From assembly GCA_028720105.1 (NCBI GenBank), contig JAQYLI010000046.1, positions 1 through 58,093 on the forward strand: a stretch of DNA of 58,093 nucleotides, in the 5' to 3' direction. The stretch is from Oscillospiraceae bacterium. Lineage in GTDB: Bacteria > Bacillota > Clostridia > Oscillospirales > Ruminococcaceae. Positions within the stretch are counted from its first letter, which is position 1, and the number at the start of each line of letters is the position of its first letter. Position numbers and translations under genes: made by a program. The notes under the pieces are model-generated. The model was not told where the DNA came from. It made no database searches and saw nothing but the letters and a program-made list of their open reading frames with translations. Shown in pieces: positions 17,331-26,138 of this stretch.

Positions 17331-18670
17331 TTAGCCCCACCCTTCAGAAGGCTTTTCTTTCTGCCGCTGTCGGCAGAGAAATTCATTGTAAACAGCAGGT
17401 CGGAGGTAAACATCTTCACCGCCAGATACATACAAACCGCAAAGAACACCGCCTGATAAACAAGACCGCCGATGACCAACGCCGTCTCACCGAACATAAG
17501 GTTGTTCATAGCCGTGTAAGTGTGGGTAAAGGGAATGATGTACATAATAATTTTAAGTGCGGGAGACATAGAGTTAACGTCCGCAAAAAGGGTAACGAAA
17601 AAGGGGATCATAGTCGCCATCATAATGGGCATAACTAAGGTCTGCACCGACTTTGTGTCCGTAGCCATCGCACCCAGTATAAGGGAGACCGAAAGACCGA
17701 TAGCGATGGTAAGGAACAGGTCAACTCCGAAAAGGAGTATATCACCGATACCGAGCGTAAGACCCAGACTTGCCAGAGCCTCAGCCCCCGAGGTAATGCC
17801 TGCCGTATTTGCAGCAGCGCCCTCCTCAAGCTCAGCGGCAGCACCGCCCATCATACCCTGCATATAGAAAGCAAATCCGATTATCATAGCCCCTGCATTG
17901 AGAAGAGCTACAATAACAGCAGATATCATCTTAGCCGTAAGCACCGTAATTCTCGAAACGGGAGCGGACATAAGCGTTTCCAGAGTCTTGTCGATCTTTT
18001 CGGTTGAAATAGCTGTCATTATCATCTGAGAAGCCATCAGAATAAGGAAGAAAACCGCAAAGGGAGCGATCATCGACTGGCTCATAAGCACGCCCATAAG
18101 CATATCCGACGATACCTGAACGGTCTTGCCGTTAGCCGTGGTGTATTCCACAGTAATAACAGGCTCCGCAAGAAGCGTTTTTTCGCCCTCGGTCATACCC
18201 ATTTTTTCTGTCTCGATGTAATCTCTCACATAGTTTGTTATCGAAGAAGTAAGGCTTGAAGCGGACATATTCTGCATAGAAGCGGTAAGACCGCCGCCCG
18301 TCACAATGCTCACACAGTCAACTCCTGCCGCCTCCGAGCCGTTTGTAACGCTGTCGCCGAAGCCCTCGGGGATAATAACGAGATTTTTGATGTCAAGCCG
18401 CTGCATTTCGCTTTCAAAATCCTCCGACTGAAGAGTGACCACCGTAGGGTCAGCGCCGTAATCGGGGAGCTTTTTTATCATTTCATCGGTAAATTCCGAG
18501 CTGTCAAGATTAGCGATGTTCACGGTCGAATTGTTAAGAGCCTCGTCCATAGCGCCGCCCATAACATTGCCCATAACAATGAGCAGAACGCAGGTGAATA
18601 TCATGGAGAATATAGCCTGAGGGGTCAGCAGCTCTTTCAGTTCTTTTTTAAGCAGATTACCTAATTTCAT
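17327..18670 (-). CDS. ABC-2 type exporter permease (NatB-like)
   Basis: Membrane subunit of an ABC exporter. One helix lies near the N-terminus (LLTPQAIFSMIFTCVLLIVMG), then a large extracytoplasmic domain of about 180 residues, then five or six helices in the C-terminal half. This is the ABC2_membrane_3/NatB layout (sodium or drug/peptide efflux). Start chosen at MKLGNLLKKELKELL, preceded by AAAGGGTGG; an upstream in-frame Met lies inside the ATPase gene. It overlaps the ATPase gene by 14 bp and is followed by a coupled small membrane protein. Substrate unknown. Confidence 0.88.
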   Translation of the reverse strand: MKLGNLLKKELKELLTPQAIFSMIFTCVLLIVMGNVMGGAMDEALNNSTVNIANLDSSEFTDEMIKKLPDYGADPTVVTLQSEDFESEMQRLDIKNLVIIPEGFGDSVTNGSEAAGVDCVSIVTGGGLTASMQNMSASSLTSSITNYVRDYIETEKMGMTEGEKTLLAEPVITVEYTTANGKTVQVSSDMLMGVLMSQSMIAPFAVFFLILMASQMIMTAISTEKIDKTLETLMSAPVSRITVLTAKMISAVIVALLNAGAMIIGFAFYMQGMMGGAAAELEEGAAANTAGITSGAEALASLGLTLGIGDILLFGVDLFLTIAIGLSVSLILGAMATDTKSVQTLVMPIMMATMIPFFVTLFADVNSMSPALKIIMYIIPFTHTYTAMNNLMFGETALVIGGLVYQAVFFAVCMYLAVKMFTSDLLFTMNFSADSGRKKSLLKGGAK

Positions 18671-19400
18671 CTGACTGCACCACCCTTTCAAAAACTTCCT
18701 CAAGATTAGCCGCTTCATATCGTGCTTTCAGCTCGTCAATGGTGCCCGTCACCATAAGTTCGCCGTGAGCCATAATGCCCACCCTGTCGGAAACGTACTC
18801 TATTTCCAGCATATTGTGGGACGAGAGCAGGAAGCTCATGCCCTCCTCGGCGGAAAGCTTCTTGATTGTCTTTCTGATGTCAAGAGCGTTGATAACGTCA
18901 AGACCCGAGGTAGCCTCGTCGAGAATGGCAAGCTTGGGACGTGTCATAACTGCACGTGAAAGCAGCAGCTTTCTTATCATACCTCTTGAGTAGCCGCCAA
19001 TCTTTTCCTCCAGCCTGTCGCCCAGACCGCACATATTGACAGCCCTGTTCACATACGTGTCTATCTCGTCCCTGTCGGCGGAAAAAAGACCTGCCATAAA
19101 GTAAAGGTAGTCCATACCCGTCATAGTCTTGTAAGCGCCCGCCTCGTCGGGGAGATATGTAATAGCCTGCCTAACCTTGTCAGGCTCGCTGATAATGCTG
19201 TGACCGTCCACAAAAGCGTCGCCGCCCGTGGGCTTGATAAGGGTGGATATCATTCTGATGGTGGATGTCTTGCCTGCGCCGTTTGGACCGATAAGAGCGA
19301 AAATTTCTCCCTCGCCAACGGTAAAGCTTACGTCCTTGACCGCCATAATGCCCTTTTTGTAGGATTTAGACAGCCCCTCTGCCTTTAATACGTCAGCCAA
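18657..19400 (-). CDS. ABC exporter ATP-binding protein (NatA-like)
   Basis: A 247-residue ATPase energising the coupled NatB-like permease. Walker A is GPNGAGKTS, the signature is YSRGMIRKL (a variant of LSGGQ typical of the NatA/CcmA branch), Walker B is LAILDEAT and the H-loop is LLSSHNM. The start is TTG, placed 8 bp after AGGAGGG. It has its own consensus-like promoter about 45 bp upstream. Confidence 0.93.
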   Translation of the reverse strand: MADVLKAEGLSKSYKKGIMAVKDVSFTVGEGEIFALIGPNGAGKTSTIRMISTLIKPTGGDAFVDGHSIISEPDKVRQAITYLPDEAGAYKTMTGMDYLYFMAGLFSADRDEIDTYVNRAVNMCGLGDRLEEKIGGYSRGMIRKLLLSRAVMTRPKLAILDEATSGLDVINALDIRKTIKKLSAEEGMSFLLSSHNMLEIEYVSDRVGIMAHGELMVTGTIDELKARYEAANLEEVFERVVQSDEIR

Positions 19401-19442
19401 TTTAAAAACCCTCCTGTATTATGATAATGTAAAACAATATAT

Positions 19443-19471
19443 AATATATCATCTTATTTATAAAATGTCAA
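19443..19471 (-). promoter_or_regulatory. Sigma-A promoter of the ABC-2 exporter operon
   Basis: TTGACA, a 17-bp spacer and TATATT on the minus strand, about 45 bp upstream of the TTG start of the ATPase gene. Confidence 0.75.
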
Positions 19472-19542
19472 TGGTATATTTTAAAATCGTTAAGGTATTT
19501 CCGCCCGTCCCGCAATTATTATGCCATTAAAAACGGTGCAGG

Positions 19543-19911
19543 TCAGATATGAAACATCTTTTTGAGCCTGCTCTCCGTCACGGGTATTGCCCCGAGGAGT
19601 AAAGCAAGCTGTACCGCCTCTTCAATGAGGATAACATTGTAAAGCCCATCGTCCGTCTCCAAACCTTTTACAGCCATAAAAACGCCGCCGAGAACTGCAG
19701 TGATAAGCGAAACAATGCCTGCAAAAAGCCATATCCTGCCGCATATCCTGTGAGCCGCGATCCACGTATCGGCGGAGTGCAAAGACCGCCTTGTCCTGTA
19801 CCCGATGCCGCTTTCGGGATCGGGGGGCGATTTTATGAACCACTCGCCGCAAATCACCATCGTCAGCGGCACAAGAATAAGCGAGAGCGCCGCACAAATT
19901 ATTCCAAGCAT
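19543..19911 (-). CDS. SdpI-family membrane protein
   Basis: A 122-residue protein with three hydrophobic segments and the motif GYRTRRSLHSADTWIAAHRICGRIW, the hallmark of the SdpI family (GYRT..S..S..TW..A...G). Bacillus SdpI gives immunity to a toxic peptide and can hold a repressor at the membrane; many homologues have no known role. Preceded by CGGAGG and its own promoter. No toxin gene is seen next to it. Confidence 0.75.
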   Translation of the reverse strand: MLGIICAALSLILVPLTMVICGEWFIKSPPDPESGIGYRTRRSLHSADTWIAAHRICGRIWLFAGIVSLITAVLGGVFMAVKGLETDDGLYNVILIEEAVQLALLLGAIPVTESRLKKMFHI

Positions 19912-19961
19912 AAGCTATTCCTCCGTTTTGACTGCAAAGCAGGGAAGAATTCCCAACTGTA

Positions 19962-19990
19962 ATTATACCACAAAGCAAGATCGTATTCAA
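19962..19990 (-). promoter_or_regulatory. Sigma-A promoter of the SdpI-like gene
   Basis: TTGAAT, a 17-bp spacer and TATAAT on the minus strand, with a leader of about 45 bases before the ATG. Confidence 0.7.
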
Positions 19991-20025
19991 TAGAATTATC
20001 ATATTCTAATCTGCTTAATGGAATT

Positions 20026-20388
20026 TTAATTTTCGGACTTATTTTCGTTATCGGGATATTCGTCCTGTTCGTCAGGCGCACCGTTAATAACATAATCGAG
20101 AAAGACCTTTACATTCTCAAACTCTCTCGTGTGACCGTCGGGATAGGTGTAAAAAAACGGCTCATTAAGCTCGGGCGCCTCATTGGGGCGAATGTTGCCG
20201 TTACGCACCTCTTTCTTTTTGGGAGCGGGCTTTTTTCGCCGTTTGACACATTCCGTCAGCAGATATTCTATCTGACCGTTAATGGAGCGGAAATCGTCCT
20301 CCGCCCATTTTGCCAGCTCATCGTAAAGGGAAGCGGACAGCCTGAGCGGAACCTGCTTTTTGCCCTTTGCCTTATCATTTTCAGCCAA
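20026..20388 (-). CDS. Arc-like ribbon-helix-helix DNA-binding protein
   Basis: A small regulator whose first part has the ribbon-helix-helix layout: strand VPLRLSASLYDEL, then helices AKWAEDDFRSINGQIEYLLTECV. A basic patch and an acidic C-terminal segment follow. The start is best placed at TTG, 7 bp after GGAGG; the GTG three codons earlier abuts the site and cannot be used well. It is the third gene of the SPFH-YhfC operon. Tandem TGATATCA boxes at the operon promoter are a plausible target, since this fold binds repeated short boxes (inferred). Confidence 0.78.
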   Translation of the reverse strand: MAENDKAKGKKQVPLRLSASLYDELAKWAEDDFRSINGQIEYLLTECVKRRKKPAPKKKEVRNGNIRPNEAPELNEPFFYTYPDGHTREFENVKVFLDYVINGAPDEQDEYPDNENKSEN

Positions 20389-20411
20389 ACGCTTCACCTC
20401 CGTTTATTTTT

Positions 20412-21209
20412 TCAGGCAGTTTCTTCAGAGACCGCCTTTGTTCTCTTGTACGACCTTGCGGCAAAATAAACCGCCGCCGCCGTAATAACGATAATTATAG
20501 GATAAACCGCATACAGAGGAATGACCTGTCTCTGATAAAGCGCCGCAGGAATGTCAAGCACCGCGTGGAAAACTATGCAAACGGGGAACAGGAAACCCTT
20601 GCCCTTTACCCTCGCGCTCTCGAAAACCATGACCGACATAGCCGTGTGGAAGGCCATAGCGATAATGCGTTCGAGAACGCTCAGAAGCATTGTGCCCGTT
20701 CCCACCGCCGCCAGCGTTTCAAGCTGGGAACGGACAAGCTCTGCGGTCTCAGCATTTCCTCCCGAAGACAGGGAGACTATTGCCTCAACCCCCATTTGAT
20801 TTGTCATGACCGCCGTAACCGCACTGCTGAGCATTGAAAGCCCTGCAAGTAAAATGGCTTCGGTGCCGCCGTGACCCAGTCCGTACATAACGGCTTCTTT
20901 CGGGTCATTTTGCTTTTTCATAACCGTTTTAAAAGCCGCAAGCCTGCCCGTTTCCTCGAAAATACCTGCGGCGAACGCCCCGTAAAATACGTAAGCAACA
21001 GTGCTGCCGCTGACAGCGGGCAGCATAAAATAATGCATTATCTGCTCAAGGACAAGAGCAAACAGGATAAAAACTGCACCGCCGATAAAGAATGAGGAGA
21101 TCCTCACGTTCTTGTTTTTCTTCTTATAAATTATCATTGCCCCGATGGGAATGATAATGCACAGCAAGCAGCATATGAACATTGAAGCTATTGATGTATT
21201 TGAAAACAT
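20412..21209 (-). CDS. YhfC-family intramembrane metalloprotease-like protein
   Basis: A 265-residue polytopic membrane protein with eight or so hydrophobic segments. The conserved motifs AAGIFEETGRLAAF and MYGLGHGGTEAILL provide the Glu-Glu and His residues shared by YhfC and the CPBP-type intramembrane proteases. GAGGTGAC lies 8 bp before the ATG. It lies between a SPFH protein and a ribbon-helix-helix protein, a combination that suggests a membrane-stress unit. Catalysis has not been shown for most members. Confidence 0.8.
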   Translation of the reverse strand: MFSNTSIASMFICCLLCIIIPIGAMIIYKKKNKNVRISSFFIGGAVFILFALVLEQIMHYFMLPAVSGSTVAYVFYGAFAAGIFEETGRLAAFKTVMKKQNDPKEAVMYGLGHGGTEAILLAGLSMLSSAVTAVMTNQMGVEAIVSLSSGGNAETAELVRSQLETLAAVGTGTMLLSVLERIIAMAFHTAMSVMVFESARVKGKGFLFPVCIVFHAVLDIPAALYQRQVIPLYAVYPIIIVITAAAVYFAARSYKRTKAVSEETA

Positions 21210-21290
21210 AAACTGTCACCTCGCAAAAATGCGTATCTGTTCCCGCCTCCCTTTCTGAGACGGAGAGACGGGAACCTTTCTGAATTGTCA

Positions 21291-22292
21291 TCAATAAATT
21301 GAACCACTGTTTACAATAGGCTGAGCGTCCTTGTTTCCACATAGAACGACCAGCAGATTTGAAACCATCTGAGCCTTTCTCTCATCATCAAGGTCGCAGA
21401 CGTTGTTCTCTGTAATGCGCTCGAGAGCCATTTCGACCATACCCACAGCGCCGTCAACGATCTTCTGCCTTGCCTCGATGATAGCCGCCGCCTGCTGTCT
21501 CTGGAGCATTGCCGCCGCGATCTCGGGAGCATATGCCAGGTGAGTTATGCGAGCCTCAATGACCTCGAGACCTGCGTCCGCAACTCTCTTCTGAAGCTCT
21601 GCCTTGAGATTTTCCGCAACCTCCGCAGAAGAACCTCTCAGGGACTTGCCGCCATCGTTTCCTACATCATAAGGATAAAGGCTTGCCACATCTCTGAGGG
21701 TGGAGTCCGCCTGAATGGAAATGTACTCCTGGTAATTGTCAACATTGAAAACGGCCTTTGCGGTGTTTGCTATCTTCCAGATGACCACAATGCTCACCTC
21801 AACGGGATTTCCGTCCCTGTCGTTTATCTTCTGCTTTTTGTTGTTAAGGGTCATTGCCTTGAGGGAGAGCTTTTTGGAAACGGAAGCAGTTTTGACCTCG
21901 GTCTTGCCGTCCGCAGATGGGCGAACGTTCATCTGTGAAGCCATTTCCGCAGCGTATGCAGGATTTACCGCAGATGAAAATGGGTTTACAAAGAAAATGC
22001 CTTCCTTTTTAAGGGTGCCCGTGTATTTACCAAAAAGTGTAAGTACGAGAGCTTCGTTTGGACGAATGACCTTGATGCCCATAAACGGTATCCAGCCCAC
22101 ACAGAGCCATATCACGCAGAGCGCCAGCAGAGGAGCGCCGAAGGTTGACGCACCGCTTTCAAGGTCAATTGCCGCAGGAACGATGCCTACGATGGCTGCG
22201 ATGTAAAGAATAACGAATAAAAATGCACTTGCCAGACCGTTGGGAGCATTCAGCTCCTTTTCTTCGATTTCGCCATTGATTTTCTTGCTCAT
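21291..22292 (-). CDS. SPFH/Band 7 membrane scaffold protein
   Basis: A 333-residue protein with two N-terminal hydrophobic segments, then an SPFH (stomatin/prohibitin/flotillin) domain (IKVIRPNEALVLTLFGKYTGTL ... VEVSIVVIWKIANTAKAVFNVDNYQEYISIQADSTLRDVASLYPYD), and an Ala/Gln/Arg-rich coiled segment (AAAMLQRQQAAAIIEARQKIVDGA). Such proteins organise membrane microdomains and often partner membrane proteases. It is the first gene of the operon, with GGAGGT 9 bp before the ATG. Confidence 0.9.
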   Translation of the reverse strand: MSKKINGEIEEKELNAPNGLASAFLFVILYIAAIVGIVPAAIDLESGASTFGAPLLALCVIWLCVGWIPFMGIKVIRPNEALVLTLFGKYTGTLKKEGIFFVNPFSSAVNPAYAAEMASQMNVRPSADGKTEVKTASVSKKLSLKAMTLNNKKQKINDRDGNPVEVSIVVIWKIANTAKAVFNVDNYQEYISIQADSTLRDVASLYPYDVGNDGGKSLRGSSAEVAENLKAELQKRVADAGLEVIEARITHLAYAPEIAAAMLQRQQAAAIIEARQKIVDGAVGMVEMALERITENNVCDLDDERKAQMVSNLLVVLCGNKDAQPIVNSGSIY

Positions 22293-22340
22293 AATAATTT
22301 ACCTCCATAAAAATACGTCGGATTTGAGTTTGAATTGAAA

Positions 22341-22359
22341 TGATATCATTTTGATATCA
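22341..22359. promoter_or_regulatory. Tandem TGATATCA boxes, operator candidate
   Basis: Two identical palindromic octamers TGATATCA (22341-22348, 22352-22359), 11 bp centre to centre, so on the same face of the helix. They cover the predicted transcription start and early leader of the SPFH operon, a position expected for autorepression by the operon's ribbon-helix-helix protein. Confidence 0.5.
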
Positions 22360-22361
22360 TT

Positions 22362-22390
22362 ATCATAACACATATTTCCATATTTGTCAA
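22362..22390 (-). promoter_or_regulatory. Sigma-A promoter of the SPFH-YhfC-RHH operon
   Basis: TTGACA (22390-22385), a 17-bp spacer and TATGAT (22367-22362) on the minus strand, with a leader of about 65 bases before the SPFH start. Confidence 0.75.
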
Positions 22391-22550
22391 GAGGTCTGTG
22401 AAAATATTTTTTGGGAGCATAAATTTACATATATTGGAAATTTGGCTTAACAATATTGCCATTAAAATTAACAAATTAGAATAAAACATTTTCTGCTTAT
22501 ATGGTATAATAAATTCTGTATGTGAAAAATTGTTTTAAGGAGAGATGGGA

Positions 22551-24266
22551 TTGAAAAAGCTTCTTGTTTATATGAAGGCGTACATCAAGGAAAGCGTTCT
22601 GGGACCCCTTTTCAAGCTGCTTGAGGCACTGCTTGAGCTGTTTGTGCCGCTGGTGGTGGCGGCGGTCATTGACAAGGGTATCGCAATGGGAGACAGGGCG
22701 TACATCGTGAAAATGTGCCTTGTGCTGGTGCTTCTGGGCTTTGTGGGGCTGGCGTTTTCCATCACGGCGCAGTATTTTGCCGCAAAGGCTTCGGTGGGCT
22801 TTACCGCAAAGCTCCGTCACGTGCTTTTTGAGCACATTCAGAGCCTGTCCTATTCCGAGCTGGACGAGCTGGGAACTTCCACAATGGTGACCCGTATGAC
22901 AAGCGATATGAATCAGGTGCAAAACGGCGTAAATCTTACGCTGAGGCTCCTCCTGCGTTCCCCCTTCGTGGTTTTCGGCGCAATGATAATGGCATTCACC
23001 ATCAATGCACGGGCAGCGATGATATTCGTTTATGTGACCGTTCTGCTTCTCATTGTGGTCTTTGCCATAATGCTCTGCTCCATTCCCCTTTACAAAAAGG
23101 TGCAGCAGAAGCTTGACGGGGTGACGGGCGTTACAAGGGAAAATCTGACGGGTGTACGTGTTATACGTGCGTTCTGCAAGGAGGACGAGGAGACGGAGCG
23201 TTTTGTTTCAAAAAACGCCGAGCTTACCCGTTCACAGGAATTTGTGGGACGAATTTCCGCTCTGATGAACCCTGTGACCTACATCATCATAAATTTAGGC
23301 ATAATTTTCCTTATAAACAGGGGAGCGGTAAGCGTAAGTCAGGGAATTATCACTCAGGGTGCGGTGGTCGCTCTTTACAATTATATGTCGCAGATACTTG
23401 TTGAGCTTATCAAGCTTGCAAATCTTATCATCAACATCACAAAGAGCATTGCCTGCGGAAACCGTATTCAGGCGGCTCTTGAGATGAAGCCCTCCGTTTG
23501 TGACGGGGAAAAGGGTGCAAAGCAGAGCGATAATGCGGCAGAGTTCCGTCACGTTTATCTGCGTTACAAAAATGCAGGAGACGACTCTCTTTCGGACATT
23601 GATTTTACGGTGAAAAAGGGCGAAACTGTCGGTATTATCGGCGGCACAGGCTCGGGAAAATCCTCCCTCGTAAATCTTATCCCGCGATTTTACGATGCAA
23701 GGCAGGGCGAGGTTCTGGTTGGCGGCGTTAATGTGAAGGATATGCCCGTTTCGGAGCTGAGGAGTAAAATTGGTGTTGTTCCTCAGAAGGCGGTGCTTTT
23801 CAAGGGCAGTATTCGTGAAAATATGCTTTGGGGCAATGAAAATGCTTCGGACGATGATATCATTGAAGCGGTGACGGCGGCGCAGGCGCTTGATGTTATC
23901 AAGGCAAAGGGCGGGCTTGACTGCGAAATTGAGCAGGGCGGAAAGAACCTTTCGGGCGGTCAACGGCAGAGACTTACCATTGCAAGAGCTTTGGTGAGAA
24001 AGCCCGAAATTCTCATTCTTGACGACAGTGCTTCGGCTCTTGATTTTGCCACAGACGCCGCTCTTAGAAGGTCTCTCAGGGAGCTTGACTATTCTCCTGC
24101 GGTGTTTATAGTTTCACAGCGCACCTCCTCCATTCAGTACGCAGACAAGATAATCGTTCTCGATGACGGCAATGCGGTGGGAATAGGCACTCACTCGGAG
24201 CTTCTTGAAAGCTGCGGGGTCTACAGAGAAATTTACAATTCCCAATTCAAAAAGGAGGCGGTCTGA
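22551..24266 (+). CDS. Heterodimeric ABC exporter, degenerate-site half
   Basis: Half-transporter with six membrane helices followed by an ATPase domain. Walker A is GGTGSGKSS and the signature is LSGGQRQR. Walker B ends ILDDSAS, with Asp where the catalytic Glu is expected, and the H-loop reads VSQR where His is expected. These substitutions mark the non-hydrolysing partner of LmrCD/TmrAB-type heterodimers. The start is best placed at TTG, 8 bp after AAGGAG; the ATG two codons earlier is too close. TATAAT at about 22505 may be the -10 box. It directly abuts the second half-transporter gene. Confidence 0.92.
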   Translation: MKKLLVYMKAYIKESVLGPLFKLLEALLELFVPLVVAAVIDKGIAMGDRAYIVKMCLVLVLLGFVGLAFSITAQYFAAKASVGFTAKLRHVLFEHIQSLSYSELDELGTSTMVTRMTSDMNQVQNGVNLTLRLLLRSPFVVFGAMIMAFTINARAAMIFVYVTVLLLIVVFAIMLCSIPLYKKVQQKLDGVTGVTRENLTGVRVIRAFCKEDEETERFVSKNAELTRSQEFVGRISALMNPVTYIIINLGIIFLINRGAVSVSQGIITQGAVVALYNYMSQILVELIKLANLIINITKSIACGNRIQAALEMKPSVCDGEKGAKQSDNAAEFRHVYLRYKNAGDDSLSDIDFTVKKGETVGIIGGTGSGKSSLVNLIPRFYDARQGEVLVGGVNVKDMPVSELRSKIGVVPQKAVLFKGSIRENMLWGNENASDDDIIEAVTAAQALDVIKAKGGLDCEIEQGGKNLSGGQRQRLTIARALVRKPEILILDDSASALDFATDAALRRSLRELDYSPAVFIVSQRTSSIQYADKIIVLDDGNAVGIGTHSELLESCGVYREIYNSQFKKEAV

Positions 24267-26036
24267 GTGGCGGCTAAGAAAGAAAAAGCCCCAAAGGGCG
24301 CTCTGAAAAAGGTTTTTGTTTATGTAAGGCGATACATTCCTCTTATCGTCATATCCGTTATTACGGCGGCGGCTTCCGTGGGGCTTACCCTTTACGTTCC
24401 CATTCTTGCGGGAAATGCCATTGATCTTATTGTGGGCGAGGGGAATGTTGACCTTGCGGGGATTGGGGATATTCTGCTTAAAATTGCGGTTGTGGTGGGG
24501 ATTACCGCTGTTGTGCAGTGGATAATGAACACGGTGAACAACAGGATAACCTATCACGTGGTACGTGACGTGAGAAACGAGGCTTTCAGAAAGCTTGAAA
24601 GGCTCCCACTCAGCTACCTTGATGTTCACCCTGTGGGCGAGACGGTGAACCGCATTATTGCAGATGCAGACCAGTTTGCGGACGGCTTGCTTATGGGCTT
24701 TACTCAGCTTTTCACAGGCGTTGTGACTATTCTTGCCACCCTCATTTTTATGCTCCTTATCAGCTGGAAGATTACCCTTGCGGTGGTTGTCCTCACGCCC
24801 CTTTCACTGTTTATTGCAAGGTTTATCGCCAAAAAGACCTATGATATGTTCCGCCTGCAGTCGGAGACGAGAGGGGAGCAGACCGCTTTTATCGACGAGA
24901 TGATAGGCGGTCAGAAGATAGTTCAGGCTTTTGGCAGGGAAAGTGATACGCTGAAAAAGTTTGACGAGATAAATGACAGGCTTTTTAAATGCTCTCTGAG
25001 AGCTACCTTCTTTTCCTCCATCACAAATCCCTCTACAAGATTTGTGAACAATGTGGTTTATGCGGCGGTGGCTCTGACGGGTGCCCTTACCTGCGTGGCT
25101 ACGGTGGGTGCGGCGGTGCCCTTTACGGTGGGTCAGCTGTCGGTCTTCCTGTCCTATGCAAATCAGTATACTAAGCCCTTTAACGAGATTTCGGGAGTTA
25201 TCACCGAGCTGCAGAACGCTCTTGCCTGCGCTGCGAGACTTTTTCAGCTTATCGAGGAGGAGCCTCAGACCCCCGAAAAGGAAAATGCTGTTGTGCTCAC
25301 AGACCCCAAGGGCAGCGTTTCACTTGAGAATGTGTATTTCTCCTATGTTCCCGAAAAAAAGCTTATCGAGGACTTGAATTTGAATGTCAAGCCCGGTCAG
25401 AGGGTGGCGATCGTGGGTCCTACGGGCTGCGGAAAGACTACGGTCATAAATCTGCTTATGAGATTTTATGATGTGGATAGCGGCGCTGTGAAGGTGGAAG
25501 GCACCGACATCAGGGATATGACACGAAGCAGTCTGAGAAAAAATTACGGAATGGTTCTGCAGGAGACCTGGCTCAGAGCGGGAACTGTTAAGGAAAATAT
25601 CGCTATGGGCAAGCCCGACGCAACAGACGAGGAGATAATCGCGGCGGCTAAGGCTTCCCACGCTCACGGCTTTATCAAGCGTCTCCCACAGGGCTATGAC
25701 ACGGTGATAGGGGAGGACGGGGGAAGTCTTTCCCAGGGTCAGAAGCAGCTTTTGTGCATTGCCCGTGTAATGCTCTGTCTGCCGCCTATGCTCATTCTTG
25801 ACGAGGCTACTTCCTCCATCGACACTCGTACCGAGATAAAGATACAGCAGGCTTTTGCCCGTCTTATGGAGGGGCGCACAAGCTTTATCGTGGCTCACCG
25901 CCTTTCCACCATAAGAGAAGCGGATGTGATACTTGTTATGAAAGAGGGTCATATTATCGAGCAGGGAAACCACGAGTCACTTCTTTCAAAGGGCGGCTTC
26001 TATGCGAAGCTTTACAACAGTCAGTTTGCCGATTAA
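24267..26036 (+). CDS. Heterodimeric ABC exporter, catalytic half
   Basis: The partner of the upstream half-transporter: six helices plus an ATPase domain with Walker A GPTGCGKTT, signature LSQGQKQ, canonical Walker B LILDEATSSID and H-loop His in AHRLST. It supplies the hydrolysis-competent residues missing from the first half; its own signature has Gln for one Gly, which is common in such pairs. The GTG start directly follows the upstream stop, 8 bp after AGGAGG. Substrates of such exporters are mostly drugs, lipids or peptides; unknown here. Confidence 0.93.
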   Translation: MAAKKEKAPKGALKKVFVYVRRYIPLIVISVITAAASVGLTLYVPILAGNAIDLIVGEGNVDLAGIGDILLKIAVVVGITAVVQWIMNTVNNRITYHVVRDVRNEAFRKLERLPLSYLDVHPVGETVNRIIADADQFADGLLMGFTQLFTGVVTILATLIFMLLISWKITLAVVVLTPLSLFIARFIAKKTYDMFRLQSETRGEQTAFIDEMIGGQKIVQAFGRESDTLKKFDEINDRLFKCSLRATFFSSITNPSTRFVNNVVYAAVALTGALTCVATVGAAVPFTVGQLSVFLSYANQYTKPFNEISGVITELQNALACAARLFQLIEEEPQTPEKENAVVLTDPKGSVSLENVYFSYVPEKKLIEDLNLNVKPGQRVAIVGPTGCGKTTVINLLMRFYDVDSGAVKVEGTDIRDMTRSSLRKNYGMVLQETWLRAGTVKENIAMGKPDATDEEIIAAAKASHAHGFIKRLPQGYDTVIGEDGGSLSQGQKQLLCIARVMLCLPPMLILDEATSSIDTRTEIKIQQAFARLMEGRTSFIVAHRLSTIREADVILVMKEGHIIEQGNHESLLSKGGFYAKLYNSQFAD

Positions 26037-26074
26037 AAAACGCAAAAAATGTGAAGAAAATGCACAAAAATGCT

Positions 26075-26103
26075 TTGACACTTCCTGCTTTTTATGTTAT
26101 AAT
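26075..26103 (+). promoter_or_regulatory. Consensus sigma-A promoter of the deacetylase gene
   Basis: TTGACA (26075-26080), a 17-bp spacer and TATAAT (26098-26103): exact consensus. The start codon follows 36 bp downstream. Confidence 0.85.
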
Positions 26104-26138
26104 TGATATATAATAAAAACTCTAAAAGGAGAGACGTT

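Noticed and set aside
20367-20837. A 156-codon plus-strand frame
   Set aside because: Antisense to the YhfC-type gene, Arg/His-rich without motif.
22545-22550. ATG as the start of the first ABC half-transporter
   Set aside because: It lies only 2 bases after the ribosome-binding site; the TTG two codons later has proper spacing.
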